Below the pieces are notes generated by a model, which worked only from the letters and a program-made list of their open reading frames with translations, had not been told where the DNA came from and did not search any database. Below, piece after piece: positions 1 through 11,760 of a stretch of 64,000 bases of DNA (positions are counted from its first letter, which is position 1; each line of letters begins with the position of its first letter). Where the stretch lies: assembly GCA_051294375.1 (NCBI GenBank), contig CM119264.1:27984981-28048980 (forward strand), read 5' to 3'. The DNA comes from Paraspadella gotoi. Its lineage: Eukaryota; Chaetognatha. The position numbers were made by a program, and so were the translations under genes.

Positions 1-245
1 TTTTTGACTTCTGCCATTATTTCCCTTATAATGGCCATTTGGTCTTCAAACCTGTTTTACCTGTTACCGTTTTACCCTTTTGCCTTAATGCACTTATTAC
101 TTATTTGCCATTATGCCATTTTTGGCCAAATTTTTGCCATTTTTGCCTTTTACCCTTTGGTCCTTATGCCCATAGTTTCTTTTTTAACCTCATTTCAAAC
201 TCACATTTTTGCTACAATACTGGCTTCGCCCTTACGCCCTTAAGT
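1..245 (+). repeat. Degenerate TTTTGCCAT-type pyrimidine repeat
   Basis: The stretch is built from imperfect recurrences of TTTTGCCAT, TTTTACCC and TTATGCC-like words without a fixed period. Open frames across it are a by-product of the T/C-rich composition; the only peptides are phenylalanine, leucine and proline-rich and I do not call a gene. Confidence 0.4.
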
Positions 246-440
246 AATTTTGCTCATTGAGCTTCATCTATCCCTTTTAGTTTATTCCAAACAAAAAAAA
301 GAATTGAAATTGAATTCGATATTTAATAATCTTTTCAGAATTAAAGATTGTAACCGAAATCGGCATAAAATCCGTTAGTCCGGGTAAGACAAAAAAATAA
401 GCGAGGAGAAATTCGAACAAAAAACCAAAAAATGAAGAGT

Positions 441-515
<75 letters not shown>
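441..515 (+). repeat. (GA)n microsatellite
   Basis: A nearly pure GA run of about 75 bp with a few GAA or GG interruptions. Long Arg-Glu or Ser-Leu frames through it are repeat artefacts. Confidence 0.95.
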
Positions 516-680
516 AATGAAGGGAAAATAGGAAAGGAAATAAAAGGAAAGGGAATTCTTATGGGTTTTTGTAATTTCGTAATGGTGGCGAATTCCGTCG
601 GCCCAACTCTGTGCAGGCCAATTCGACTCTCCTTTGTTCGGATCGAGACGCACGAGTGAGAACGGATATTGTAAGGAAAA

Positions 681-708
681 AGAGAAAAGAGAGAAGAGAA
701 GAGAGAGC

Positions 709-767
<59 letters not shown>

Positions 768-768
768 G
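681..768 (+). repeat. (GA)n microsatellite
   Basis: Interrupted then pure GA run. Between this and the previous array lies about 165 bp of unique sequence in which I see no gene. Confidence 0.93.
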
Positions 769-1256
769 CCGAGAAAGGAAAGGCGGAAAAGAATAAAGAG
801 AAAATAAAAGGAATATGTTAAATCACAAATAATAGTAAAAAGGGATATTCGGTCAAGTATTTAAGTTTTAACTAAGTGTAATTTCCCTTTCTTTTCGTCT
901 AGTCTATTATACAGATGACTCAATAGTTAAATTTAATAACAAAAAGACCTCGATAGTCAATACAGCTTAAGTATTTCCAAAAAGATTCATGAACAATGAT
1001 AAATAGGGTACATGAGACAATGAGCGTGTGTGATTACGGATAATTTAACAAGAGAAATAATGATGTGAGAGCGTGAGGAAAAAAGTGGAGAGAAAGATCT
1101 GTCATAAACATCAGAGTGTGATAAAGACAATGCTAGAATAGTGAAGGAACGTGTGAAGTCGGATTGTGAAGATAGGCGTGAGAGAGACACATGAGGGTGA
1201 AAGTGGCAATTGGTGTGAAACGGAAGATTGAAAAAATTAAAAACAAGTGAGTGAAG

Positions 1257-1313
<57 letters not shown>

Positions 1314-1335
1314 AGAGGAGAGAGAGAGAGAGAGC
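1257..1335 (+). repeat. (GA)n microsatellite
   Basis: GA run of about 80 bp with one GAA and one GG interruption. The preceding 900-1256 is unique, G/A-rich sequence with no recognisable gene. Confidence 0.93.
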
Positions 1336-1574
1336 GAAGAGAAATCTACTTTTATTCGTCGGATTTTGACAAGTTGAGATTTCAGGGACACTCTAAAATG
1401 TTTTTCGTTATTATCGAGTAATTGGATTTTTCTACAATATCATTTTTAGCCCGAAATTCGTTTTGTCTCATTACAGACAAGAGGGTAAATAATTATAACG
1501 TAAATGAGTCGTAATGACAGGGCTACGTAATTATATTATAACCCTTAGTCCTCTTTTCGTAGTTTTTTTACCTT

Positions 1575-1693
1575 TGTAGTTCAACAAATAATAAAATTAA
1601 TCCATTAAATCAGTAAATAGATGCCTATTGTTAGTTGCAAAGATAGATAGATAGAATAGATAGATAGATAGATAGATAGCATAGATAGATAGA

Positions 1694-1725
<32 letters not shown>

Positions 1726-1800
1726 GATACAATAGATCCTATTGTAGTGCAACAAATATACAAATTATTCCCATTAAATCAAGTTTAATAGATCCTATTG
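1575..1800 (+). repeat. (GATA)n array inside a duplicated ~60-bp unit
   Basis: A GATA tetranucleotide array with AGAATA interruptions occupies 1641-1727. The unique sequence to its left (1575-1640) and right (1743-1800) are imperfect direct copies of one another: both contain TGTAGT-CAACAAATA, CATTAAATCA and a CCTATTG block. The array has therefore expanded inside, or at the junction of, a local tandem duplication. Confidence 0.8.
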
Positions 1801-2154
1801 CCGCATATATTTTGGACAGGCTAAAGCTTAAATATTTGCCTATGGTAAGAATAGGGATCGCATCCAATAACAGATTTATAACTTAGTAAATATTAATTTT
1901 GAAAAGTAATCATTATTATTAAAATAGTGTTAATTAAAGTAAATCATGACCGTGGGAAACAATTTCGACGACGACGAGCCAGGTAAACCACAATCAATAC
2001 ACACAACAAACAAAGAGAGAAACATTTGGGGCCAATTTTTTTTTCTGCGGGAAAAAAGGAAAAGTTTGGAAGCAAAAAAATCGCCAAAGGAAAAAAACGT
2101 GAATCGAAATCGCAGAGGCTTCATAAAAACTCTCCAATGCAATCTCGACCTTGG

Positions 2155-2268
2155 ATTGAGAGACGAGAGAGAGAGACAGAGAGAAGAGAGAGAGAGAGAA
2201 GAGAGAGAGAGAGGAGAGAAGAGAGAGAAGAGAGAGAAGGAGACGAGAGAGAGAGAGGAAGAAAGTGA
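2155..2268 (+). repeat. (GA)n microsatellite, interrupted
   Basis: GA-rich array with GAC, GAA and GG interruptions. It is followed by a T/C-rich stretch near 2380-2440, so the purine strand switches within about 130 bp. Confidence 0.9.
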
Positions 2269-2614
2269 CAAGTAAGAAATCCAAAGCCAACGAGGTCAAA
2301 TACTGTTCTGTACCTTGGTTCGTGAAGAGAATAGAGTCAGTCAAAGAAGCGTACTATGAAGAAGCTCAGACACTTTTTGTCTCTCTCCTCTGTCTCACTC
2401 TCTCTCTCCCTCACTCTCCCTCTCCCTCTCTTCGCGATTGTGTTCGGCCTGCGTATAAGCATTGAAACAAGGATGAATCGCGGGGTTTCGGGTTCGAGAT
2501 TAAAATCTGGCCAACGGTTCGCAAGAATGGGCAGATTAAAGTCCAATTATGGGAAACCTTTTTGATCGCGGGGGACTGGACCGGCGTAGGTGAATGAGAG
2601 GTTGTGAAGGGGGA

Positions 2615-2670
2615 GGTGAGAGAGAGAGAGAGAGAGAGAGAAGAGAGAGAGGAAGAGAGAAGAGAGAGAG

Positions 2671-2741
<71 letters not shown>

Positions 2742-2755
2742 AGAGAAGAGAGAGA
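2615..2755 (+). repeat. (GA)n microsatellite
   Basis: About 140 bp of GA with GAA and GG interruptions, followed to about 3030 by purine-rich AAAG/GGAA-like sequence without a fixed period. Confidence 0.93.
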
Positions 2756-3049
2756 AAACAAATCGCTGCCGAGCCACTCGATTTCGGTGATAAAAAAGAC
2801 GAGCAAAAACGAGTTGGCCGTTGCCAATTAGGAGGAGAAAGAAGGAAAGGGAACTGAGGGGAGAAAGAAAAAGAAAAAAAAAGAAAAGAGGGTCGGGGGA
2901 GAAAAAACAAATGGAGGAAAAGAAAAAGGAAAAAGGAAAAAATAAGAGAAGGGAGGAAAGAAAGAGGAAAATAGACAATGCGGGAAAGACTCATAACAGG
3001 GAGAGTGGAAAAATGAGAAAGAGAAAAAATAGAGTGTTTTAAAACCCGC

Positions 3050-6030
3050 CGAGCGTTTGTTTAGAACATTGAATGCGGGTGAGTTGCCGGTAACATTAAC
3101 CTTCTTGGGCTGGACTGGGTTTTGATCTAAATCAATGAATTAGGCAATTCTGCGCCAACGAAATTGGGCGAGGAAATATACGTATTAATGTAATTTTTGA
3201 AAAGCTTCAGAAATAGTTTGAGGTTCTTTTGTCAACAACGGTTAACGAAATTTTCTTGAATCATTATTAAAGGTAACACAAGTTTGCATCTTTTAGCTTA
3301 CGTCTTCATAAGGAGTACAAACTTGTACTGTATACAGCAATACGGACGACATGCTAAACTGAAAGAAGGTTTTAAGTGTATCTCTGCTTCGCTGGCGGTT
3401 TTAAAGAAAAGTAATCCACTTTAGTTTAATCTTAGCTAATTTTGGATAAGAGAAATTGTTTCGCTTTCGAACGAAGAAATCATAGTCTGTTACAAGTCTC
3501 GAGTTGAGCGGGACTGAGATGTTAAAAAGAAAAAGTTAGAAGATAAATATAATTCCAAGAAGAACAAGTTTTAATGAATATACAAACAGAAAGAAAAAGA
3601 AAAGTTTCTGATATAAGTTCGGGAGAAGTCGAAAAAAAGTGTTTGACGGAGTTAAATATAAAAAAATTTTGAAGGAAGTAGGAAGCCAAAAAGAATTAAA
3701 TAGAAGTATGGATAAAAAAAGAGAGTTGCATGAAGTTTTTAGAGAAGTAAGAGAAGAATCAAATAAACGTTTATAGAAAAAATGAGAAGTTTGAATGAAG
3801 TTGTCTAGAGAAGTAAGAGATAAATCAAACAGAAAATTTTAATATGAAAAAAGAGAAGTTGAATGAAGTTGTCCTAGAGAAGTTTGGAGAGAAAGTAAAA
3901 TTGAAGAAGAAGTGGGAAAGTCGAAGTGGATAAGAAATTGCAGAAGAGCTGAAGAGAGGAATAAATTGAAATCTAAAAATCGAATTTATTCATTTCCTCC
4001 CTCCTCCATGACCCGGGTTTTTCACTATGCTCTCCTCCGTCTCCTCTCATGCTCTCCCTTCTCACTTCTCTCTCTCCTCTCTCTCCTCTCTCTTCCTCTC
4101 TCTCGACTCCTCTCTCATCTCTGCCACCGCGGCTAAAATATCCCCTAAGAAAACCCCATTCTCCATTTCGAATAAAAAAAATCCGCGAGAAAAAAAAATT
4201 CATTTTTATTTTGAAGGCAAACAAAATTCATTTCCGATTTTCGACGACTCAATTCTCGGGATTTTTTCTTTTGTTTTTATTATTTTTATTTTTTTCTTCT
4301 TAAGTTTTTTTTTTTTTTTTTACTTAGGCTGAAGAAAACGGAACGGATATCGAAGTACATTTTTCTATTTAAAGATACATTTGGTAACCTCGTGTGAGTT
4401 ATTTCGTTCTGTCGAAAAAGTATTTATCCTGGCCTCTCTTTTATAAATCTCCACCATTCTGATCCTTCTTACTACTTAACCTAGACACTTAACCTTGAAA
4501 ATTCTTTTAAGATATATTAATATTTTACCACTTAATACTGTTACCAAACCTATTGCTAATCCCCTAACCTTAATTCATAATTCTAAATTCTAACCCGAAA
4601 CCTGAACCACTTATCCAAATCTCTAAACCTCATATTAAATAAATATCAATAAATAAATATAATATTCATTTAACGCTTTTTCATTATATCTTGATAACAC
4701 TTTATTCACCGAATTTAAAGATAAAAATCCGGGTAATTATGTGGAGAATTTGAACAGATTTCCTAGCAATTAATGGTATAATGCCTGAAAATTGCTTGCA
4801 AGGGGACAATGAACTTTCATTATCGTAAACAAGATTCGCGCTCTGACGATATAGTTAATTTATTAAAACTATAAATACTTAACAATAATAAATACTAGGA
4901 TGGCAGCGATGAAAGACTGAGTCGAGTATAAAATTGTTTTTTGCCTGCCAATCGGTATATGTATTGTTCCCGGATAATATGACAAAACATTTTTGTACTA
5001 TACGATAAATCATAATATCCTGGAGAAATTATTAAGTGTTTAATCTTACTCAAAATCAATATATTTGTTCTCAAGAGCTCCAACTCTAATAAATACACAC
5101 AAGACGACACCTCACGCACAAATTGGCCACAGTGCCAAAATGCGCTGCGAAACCCATATTTTTTAAAGGACTCTTTGCGTAGTTATTTGGAGAGATAAAT
5201 ACCTCAAGAGAATTTTCAAATAGATCATTTAAAAAAATACGTATGAATGAACACGAACAATGATTACTTTAATAAATCCTTTTTATAATTTATTATCTTA
5301 TATAGTCAGAAATAAACTTAATAATCGTTCATAAGCAATACAGAAGCTATCAAGTTCAAACCAACTATATAATCAGACTATTCTAACTCCCAAACGAACC
5401 GAACAACTCTCAAGAAAGAAAATAAAAATTAAAAAAGAAACATAAACCATAAAAAAAATAGGATAAAAGAGAAAAGGTAGAAAATGAGTTTTGGAAAGCA
5501 AGGCCCGAATCCCAAGACTTATCAATTGTGAATTCGAAAGAAAAGAAAGAAAATGAAGGAAAGAAAAGGAAAAAAAAGAAAGGAAAATGTAGAAAAGATA
5601 AGACCAGCAAAGAACAAAGGAAAAAGGATAAATTAGCAGACAAAGAGTGGCGATACAGCGGAAGGTACAGTAAAAAATAAAAGAAAAAAGAAAAGAAAAG
5701 AAAATTTGTCGCTAAGGTGTCATCGACGAGAAAATTTCTACAAAAAAAGTTAAAATCACAGGTAAAATATCACGTACTAGACTTATTCTAAAAATAATAG
5801 TCAATAACTCTAATAATAAGAAGAGGATATACTATGTTCTATTAATAGATTTAGGTTGATCAATCTCATCATATTTTTTTTATGACATATCATATAATAT
5901 AATTAGAAATTGGTAACAATGTCAATAGGCAACAAAATGTCAAAGACATATTCAGAAATGAGTTATATCCATTTCGACCACAAAAGAAAGGGAATGTTCT
6001 CATGAGAGAGTACTTATCATCCATCCTATA
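3050..6030. other. Non-coding AT-rich stretch, no gene seen
   Basis: Mostly AT-rich unique sequence. It contains A/G-rich patches at 3530-3960 with recurring GAAGTTTG-like words and at 5400-5700, a short TCTC-rich patch at 4040-4110, and a poly-T run near 4305-4320. I find no exon with convincing splice sites and no domain motif on either strand. Confidence 0.5.
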
Positions 6031-6049
6031 TTGAAGAGAGGGTTAAAGA

Positions 6050-6112
6050 GAAGAGATAGCAGAGAAGAAGAGAGAGAGGAGAGAGAGAGAGAGAGAGCAG
6101 AGAGTAGAGAGA
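6050..6112 (+). repeat. Short interrupted (GA)n array
   Basis: GA run with GAA and GCAG interruptions. It faces a (TC)n array about 150 bp downstream, so the two arrays are in inverted orientation and could pair as a hairpin in single strands. Confidence 0.85.
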
Positions 6113-6261
6113 TAGAAAGGATCGTTTTCTCCAACAATCTCTCACAATCTTCTGTGAACGATGGATTCTCGCCTCTCCTTTATCTCTTTCCCCATTTCAG
6201 ATCATTAGAAATTTACGAGTTTAGTTAGAGCAGGAACGAAGCTGTACTCTCTCATCTACAC

Positions 6262-6355
6262 AATCTCTCTCTCTGCTCTCTCTCTCTCTCTCTCTCTCTC
6301 ATCTCGTCCTCTCTCTCTCTCTCTCTCTCTCATCTCTCTCTTTCCTACTCTCTAT
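6262..6355 (+). repeat. (TC)n microsatellite
   Basis: TC run with CATC, GC and CG interruptions. It is also the low-complexity Arg-Glu tail of the minus-strand open frame described at 6299-6559. Confidence 0.92.
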
Positions 6356-6559
6356 CCTCTTTTCAAAGAGTCGATCTTCTAATCGTGATAACCAAACACG
6401 ATAACGATTCAGCTCCTTCCACCTCCCACACGGACTTATCGCCTCAAACTTCCATAGTATACGCTGCATATAATCACCCGCGAATTCCCTGGATTGAGAT
6501 TCCGAGATCGAGTTTCCACATCGCGGAAAGACGACAAGCGAAAAGGCGTCGGAGCATTT
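6299..6559 (-). CDS. Possible minus-strand coding exon, no family recognised
   Basis: On the minus strand a strong acceptor-like sequence (pyrimidine-rich CATTTCTCAG, itself repeated twice about 20 bp apart) ends at 6560. From 6559 a frame stays open for about 86 codons down to a TGA at 6299-6301. The first about 60 codons are ordinary mixed sequence (for example GDYMQRILWKFEAIS); the end is the Arg-Glu repeat of a (TC)n array. The phase-0 entry would match the phase-0 end of the candidate exon at 7153-7259, so the two could belong to one gene read right to left. A second minus frame is also open here and no domain is recognisable, so this may be chance. Confidence 0.17.
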   Translation of the reverse strand, partial: KCSDAFSLVVFPRCGNSISESQSREFAGDYMQRILWKFEAISPCGRWKELNRYRVWLSRLEDRLFEKRIESRKERDERERERERTR

Positions 6560-6839
6560 CTGAGAAATGAAAGTTCATTCTGAGAAATGGGGAAACTTCG
6601 GCAGAGTTTTACATGGGAAAAGGAAAAAAAACCCCCCCCAAATGAGATAAGGTGGGCCAAATATGGGGAAAAGGCGCAGTCCACACTACACAAGGCTCAA
6701 GCGTCCAAATGGTTTCATCAACAGGAGACGTCGGCGACTTTCCGGTAATGCGGGTTACAGGATCAACAGCCAGCCCCTATTTAACTTGTTTGGCCTTCCT
6801 CTTCCTCGCTTCCTTCATCTTCTGGAGACAGAGCTGGAT

Positions 6840-6922
6840 CTATCCTAATCTATCTATCTAATCTATCTATCTTATCTTTATCTATTATCTATCTACTATC
6901 TATCTAATCTATCTATCTATCT
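6840..6922 (+). repeat. (TATC)n microsatellite
   Basis: CTAT/TATC tetranucleotide array, the reverse-strand form of the GATA array at 1641-1727. It is followed to about 7140 by C/T-rich sequence without a fixed unit. Confidence 0.9.
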
Positions 6923-7152
6923 TCGCCCCCCGTCCGAATAAGCCTCGCCTTTTTCCTTTCTTTCTCTTCAGTTACTCTTTTTCTCTTTTTCTTCTTTCTT
7001 CTTTTTTCTCTTTTCCTTCTTTTCTTGAGCATCTTTCTCCTCGTCTAGCTCCCTTCCTCTCCTCTGCATTTCTCTTTTCTCCATCCTTCCCCCCCCTTTT
7101 CCCTCTCTCCGCCCCCTCTCACCCCTACTCCATCCCCCTCAAAAAAACTCAC

Positions 7153-7259
7153 CTGAGCGAGGACACGGCGAAGGGGGTGGTCCAAGTTCCTGCTGAGGAA
7201 GACCACGGCCTCAATTTCCCTCATCCGTCGACGGAAGTCGATGACGTCATCAGAAAAAA
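7153..7259 (-). CDS. Candidate coding exon with canonical splice donor
   Basis: Read on the minus strand, the frame runs from an acidic Asp run encoded by the (CGT)n array into MREIEAVVFLSRNLDHPL and ends in CTCAG followed directly by GTGAGT, a textbook 5' splice site in phase 0. The following sequence is G-rich, as early introns often are. An internal ATG (MREIEA...) could be the start if this is a first exon in a CpG-rich promoter region; otherwise a CTCAG acceptor lies at 7260-7264. The peptide mixes hydrophobic and charged residues sensibly, unlike the repeat-derived frames nearby. I do not recognise the family. Confidence 0.33.
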
Positions 7260-7660
7260 CTGAGTACGAACAAAAGACGCAAGCGTCGTCGTCGTCGTCG
7301 TCGTCGTCGTCGCTTATTCTTCTTGTCGGTCCGTCGTCTTCCAATCGTTCCGCCCGGCTTCCGTTCTTCGTCGTCGTCGTCCGTCAGCATCGTCGACGTC
7401 GTCTTCATCGTCGGTTTCTCTCCATCCCTCCCCCCCGCCACAACGCCTATCTTTCCGGTGGGCGTGGCTTTGTTTTTTGTGTTGGTCGCTTCGCCTCTCG
7501 ATCGCCGCCAATCTTTGTTGACGTCGTCGTCCGTCGTCCCGTCGTCGTCGTCGTCGTCGCTCGGTTTTTTTTCGATGATGCAGATGTTTTGAAAGCGTTG
7601 GGTCGATGTTCAGGCTTAGGCGGCCAAGGCTTCAGTTAGGAAATACCAGGTGCTTCAGAG

Positions 7661-7745
7661 GCAGGCGGCGGCGGCGGCAGCGGCGGCAGCGGCGGCAGCG
7701 GCGGCAAGCGGCGCAGGCGGCGGCAGCGGCGGCGCGGCGGCAGCG
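7661..7745 (+). repeat. (GGC)n / GGCGGCAGC minisatellite
   Basis: Nine-base GGCGGCAGC units repeated with small slips. They would encode Arg, Gly-Ser or Ala-Ala-rich peptide depending on frame, and lie inside the CpG-rich block. Confidence 0.85.
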
Positions 7746-8533
7746 GGCGGCCACGCGGTTGCGATTTCCATTTCCAGAGGTGAAGTTTGACACCCGATCG
7801 ACTCTCGCCTGCGGATCCCAGGTCAGTTTTCACTCTTCTAACCAACTTTGGTGAGTTTCGTCGAGATCCACAGTCGTCGTCGTCTTCTCTTCGCTCGCTG
7901 CAGCGACGGCAGTTGGTAAGATTTTTCGTCGCGTCTTCATCCAGCGGCGGGTAAGTTCGCCGAGGGTTGCGGCGGCGGAGGTGAAAGAGGTGGAGACGGG
8001 AGGTAATGTTCGAGACAGGGACGAGAAAGTTAAAGCGAGTCGAGCAGAAAAATCAACGGCGACGGCGCATTCCCGCGGAAAGGCCTCCGGCGAAATTCGT
8101 CCAACCCGGCGGACGACCAGATTGAGGCGAGAAAGAATGCTGGTCAACGCGATCGCCGTTGCCAACCCACCCGGGGATTTCGGTCCTTCGACCCCCGGGA
8201 CCCGATTTAATCCCCCCCGGGGTCGAAGAAGGCGAGGGAGAAGAACGGAGATCGGGAATCGGGGGCGCTGGTGGTGAAATTAAGGGCAGGGAGGGTCGCT
8301 CGGGCCGCCGGACGAGCCGTTTGGGGGTCGGCCGAAGATCGGGGCTGACAACCCGCGGGGCTGAAGGACGCGAGCCTTCCGGGCAGGGGATGTCCCTCGA
8401 TGGCTTTCCGGTTTCGCGGGGCAGATGGTTGGGGAGAAGAAAGGAAGACCGGGACGACAGACGACGACGACGGGACGATGAGGAACGACGATGAGAACAT
8501 TCGAAACGCGACGAATTCTCAATCTTCCGGTTT

Positions 8534-8535
<2 letters not shown>

Positions 8536-8588
<53 letters not shown>

Positions 8589-8630
8589 AGAGAGAGAGAA
8601 GAAGAGAGAGAGAGAGAGAGAGAGAGGCAG
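8536..8630 (+). repeat. (GA)n microsatellite
   Basis: GA run with single interruptions at the downstream edge of the CpG-rich block. Confidence 0.93.
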
Positions 8631-8819
8631 CGAGGAAGGGAGCTTCTTCCCTCTTCCTTTTTCCGTTTGAATCCAAGGTTTTTTTTTCGCTTTTATTCTC
8701 TCTTTTTTCTCTTTCTTTTCTTCGCGTCGTCCGTCGTCTCGGGTCGTCGTCGTCGTTGTCGTGATAACATTTCGGCGGATTGGTTTCCAGTTTCGTCGTG
8801 ATTCTTTATTTCCTTTTTT

Positions 8820-9600
8820 TTTTTTTTCTGATTCTGAAAAATCAAAAGAACAAGTTAAGCCTTTTAAGCCCTAAGGCAGTTCTACGAAAAGCCCTTTTGT
8901 CAAAAAAATGAACAGAATCTCCTGATTATTCAAATATGAAATGGTAAATTTTTTTATACTTTGAAACTATATCACACAAGAGTGCCGAACAATGGTGTAA
9001 ATAAACCATTCCTTTATAATTTATAACAGTAAAGATAGTTTTTTTATAAGCAATTTTATCTTTCAAAAATCTTGTCCATTTTTGTCGCATTTTCAGTTTG
9101 GCCACTCACTTTTCAAGGTGACAGATCAAAAAGAAAAAAATTTTTTTACTTTCGCTTTTGGGTTCGCCCTTCATGGTTCTTTCTACTGGGTAAAAGCATT
9201 TTTGTTAAATGATTCACGTTTTGTTCTGCAAATGAATTTTTTAAAATGGTTAGTCAAAAATGGTATTTTTTTCATTTGCACAATCATTTTTACTAACTGA
9301 ACATTTTTAAATTAAATGAAACTAATGCAAAATATTCCCCACATGATAAGCTAATATATCTGTAATATAAGAAATAAGCTTCATAGGCGTTTTCTTAAAA
9401 AAAAATTTTTTAGATGTCTTTGAATTTGTGATTTTTTGTGATTGTAGTTTATTTTCAATTTCCGAACTTTAAGGTTATTTGTTTTTAATAGTTTTTATTA
9501 GTTGGACTAGGTATTATTCTTATAAATCTTAAAAAACAGCATCAAATTTTTGACGTTATCTTAAAGCATCAGGACTAATTTTTTAATCATTTTTCCGCGT
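8820..9600. other. AT-rich stretch, no gene seen
   Basis: T-rich unique sequence with many short A/T runs. The only open frame of note (9082-9300, 72 codons) is Phe/Lys-rich, lacks motifs and is best treated as chance. Confidence 0.5.
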
Positions 9601-9645
9601 GTCGACAACGATTTTGCGGAAATTTTTCCGCAAAATTCTGTCGAC
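9601..9645. repeat. Near-perfect hairpin inverted repeat
   Basis: The left arm beginning GTCGACAACGATTTTGCGG and the right arm ending in TTCTGTCGAC are reverse complements with one small bulge, giving a stem of about 21 bp with almost no loop. A further CTGCGGAAAT copy follows at 9661. It could extrude as a cruciform or fold in RNA; it is not attached to a recognisable gene. Confidence 0.8.
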
Positions 9646-9944
9646 TTTAAAACAACTAATCTGCGGAAATAAATATAAAAGAAATAAATATAAAAACAAA
9701 GCGTCGAGGCGAAAATTATTAATTCCGGGTGATCGCTGGAAATGAAGAGCAAGAAGATGAAAAAAATATATATTCCTTCTTTTACGGAAAAGGAAAAATT
9801 ATTAATCGTAACAATACATTAATTTATTTGAAGTATTTATTAATCTAATTTATTTATTTATTTAATTTATTTATTTGTTTATTTAACTAAACAAGATTAA
9901 TACAAAGGCTAAATCACATTGGAGCCCAGAAGCATTCTCTAGCG

Positions 9945-10180
9945 ACTCCATTGGCGGAGAGCTATAAAACTGTTTCCGCTAACGTTATTGGTCGTTGCTT
10001 GAATTAGCATTCTTTTTTTTTACGGGTCAACCACAATAACAGAGTCGTAAGTTCGTTGTCCTGACGTTATCACCGTCAGGATAAGATATCGATCTAACTT
10101 CAAGTTTTAAATTCCGAAGGACGCCGATTGGTCGATTTCGTCATCCACCGAAAATGAATATTTTGATCCAATCAGAAATG
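9945..10180. promoter_or_regulatory. CCAAT-box-rich stretch with a TATA-like word
   Basis: Four CCAAT or ATTGG words occur within about 230 bp (near 9949, 9988, 10128 and 10170), together with GCTATAAAAC near 9960 and an 8-bp perfect stem-loop at 10059-10081. Clustered CCAAT boxes are a known feature of animal promoters. No gene is visible downstream before the (TC)n array and the gap at 10389, so this is only a candidate. Confidence 0.2.
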
Positions 10181-10259
10181 CGGGATTTAGTCGTTAGAAG
10201 ATGCTCATCTTTGTAGCGAATTAAAGTAATTAAAGTATCTGGCGCCTCTTGAGTCTTGG

Positions 10260-10375
10260 CTCTCTCTCTCTCTCTCTTCTCTCTCTTTCTCTCTCTCTCT
10301 CCATCTCTCTCTCTCCTCTCTCTCTCTATCCTCCTCTTCTCTTCTCTCATCTCTCTCTCTTCCTCTCTCTCTTTT
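10260..10375 (+). repeat. (TC)n microsatellite
   Basis: TC run with TT, CA and CC interruptions, ending shortly before a 25-bp gap of N at 10389-10413. The sequence after the gap (10480-10690) is AAAAGG/AAAG-rich with no fixed unit. Confidence 0.9.
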
Positions 10376-10954
10376 TTTTTGTTTTCCGNNNNNNNNNNNN
10401 NNNNNNNNNNNNNTCCAGTTTCTCATTGGATTCGCCCGATGTAAAACTGGTTGTCAACGCTGAAAGATGGGCGACGGGAGAAAAGAAAGAAAAAAGAAAA
10501 AAGTAACGTTGGGTAATGAGAAAAGTACGAATGTCAAAGACAGATGCCGAAAAAAGGAAAAAAGGAAAAAAAGGAAAAAAGGAAAAGAGAAAGAAGAAAT
10601 CAAGAAAAGAGAAATAAGAAATTAAGAAAAAAAAAATAAGCAAAAGAAAGGAAAGAAAAAAAGGGGGAAAAGGAAAAGAAAAAAAGGAAAAATTATAAAT
10701 TAATTAGAGGAAAATGGCACATTTAAAATGTAAGACGATCATTCGATTAATTATTTATTCTATCAAAGGTATACATATTTTACATTATCACTTCCTGGTC
10801 ATTTCATAGTAGAAAGAAGACATTAAAGAGTCGGGGGGGTAAAATAGGTTTAAAGAAGAGAAAAAGAAATTTAAGAGACGAAAAAAGTGAGAAACGAGAG
10901 AAGTTAACGACTTTTGGTTGACAGGGATGAAGTCAAGTTGAGTTGGAAGGCTGA

Positions 10955-11032
10955 AGGAGAGAGAGAAGAGAGAGAGAAGAGAGAGAGAGAGACGAGAGAC
11001 GAGAGAGACGAGAGGAGAGGAGAGAGAGAGAG
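10955..11032 (+). repeat. (GA)n microsatellite, interrupted
   Basis: GA units with GAC and GG interruptions. From 11040 to 11750 the sequence is unique, AT-leaning, and shows no gene. Confidence 0.88.
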
Positions 11033-11760
11033 GCCGAGGCGTAGAGTTCTAGATCACCAGGCCGCTGCATGTTCCCGCCACGCTAACCCAGCCCCGAGAG
11101 TTACACGGTCAGCCAGCCCGCTTGCTTCGGTTGGGCGAAAAATTAAGAATAACAGATTAACGATATAAAAAACAAAAAAAAAACTCGTTTTCCAAGAGTT
11201 TATTATTCGGGCGTTAAATGAATTTATAAATGAATTTATAAAATTAACCATGATTAACTTTCAAATCTAATTAGAAGATAAAATTTAAGAAACGGAGTGG
11301 AAGAGCAAAATAAAATTTGGGAGAGAATCGTTTGGATGATGAATTTCTGATTAGTTAAAATTAGTTAATTCAGTCAAAATTCGCGGAGCAACTCAAAAAT
11401 GTCAGTTGTCGGTCCGTCGGTCTGTCCACCTTACGTTAGTTTTATGCTCATTCGTTAACCTCGACTGATCGTCACTGGGTCGGAACTCACTTTAGAATTT
11501 CCGTTCTTATTTTGTGATAAATTTGTTTAATATTTTCGAGAAAAAAAATTTGAAACGGAAATTCCCTCAAAAAAAAAAAAAGGTAAAACGATTTTAGATT
11601 GTCCGGAAAATTTGATTCAAAATTGATTAACAAACTTTTTCGGTGACACGCGATTTGTTATAAATTGGCAAAATATTTTTTTTGTTTTATAATCTTAAAA
11701 TTATTATTATTTTTGGTTACATTATTTTTACCCGATTCTCGACGTCAATGCAACGATAAC

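Larger units (their letters stand above)
7150..8530. promoter_or_regulatory. CpG-rich block, possible gene 5' region
   Basis: This is the most CpG-dense part of the window. It contains (CGT)n at 7283-7312 and 7540-7560, a GGC/GGCAGC array at 7661-7745, and CCGG, CCCGGG and CGCGG words to about 8420. Several consensus splice donors occur on the plus strand (GTGAGT near 7851, GTAAGA near 7916, GTAAGT near 7950) and one strong donor on the minus strand (at 7152). All six frames tend to be open because of base composition, so the long frames here (up to 207 codons) are not evidence of genes by themselves. The pattern fits a promoter or first-exon region, but direction of transcription is undecided. 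Confidence 0.35.

Noticed and set aside
375-2994. Many Ser-Leu or Arg-Glu frames of 60-150 codons
   Set aside because: They are translations of (GA)n/(TC)n arrays, open on both strands, with no unique coding sequence around them.
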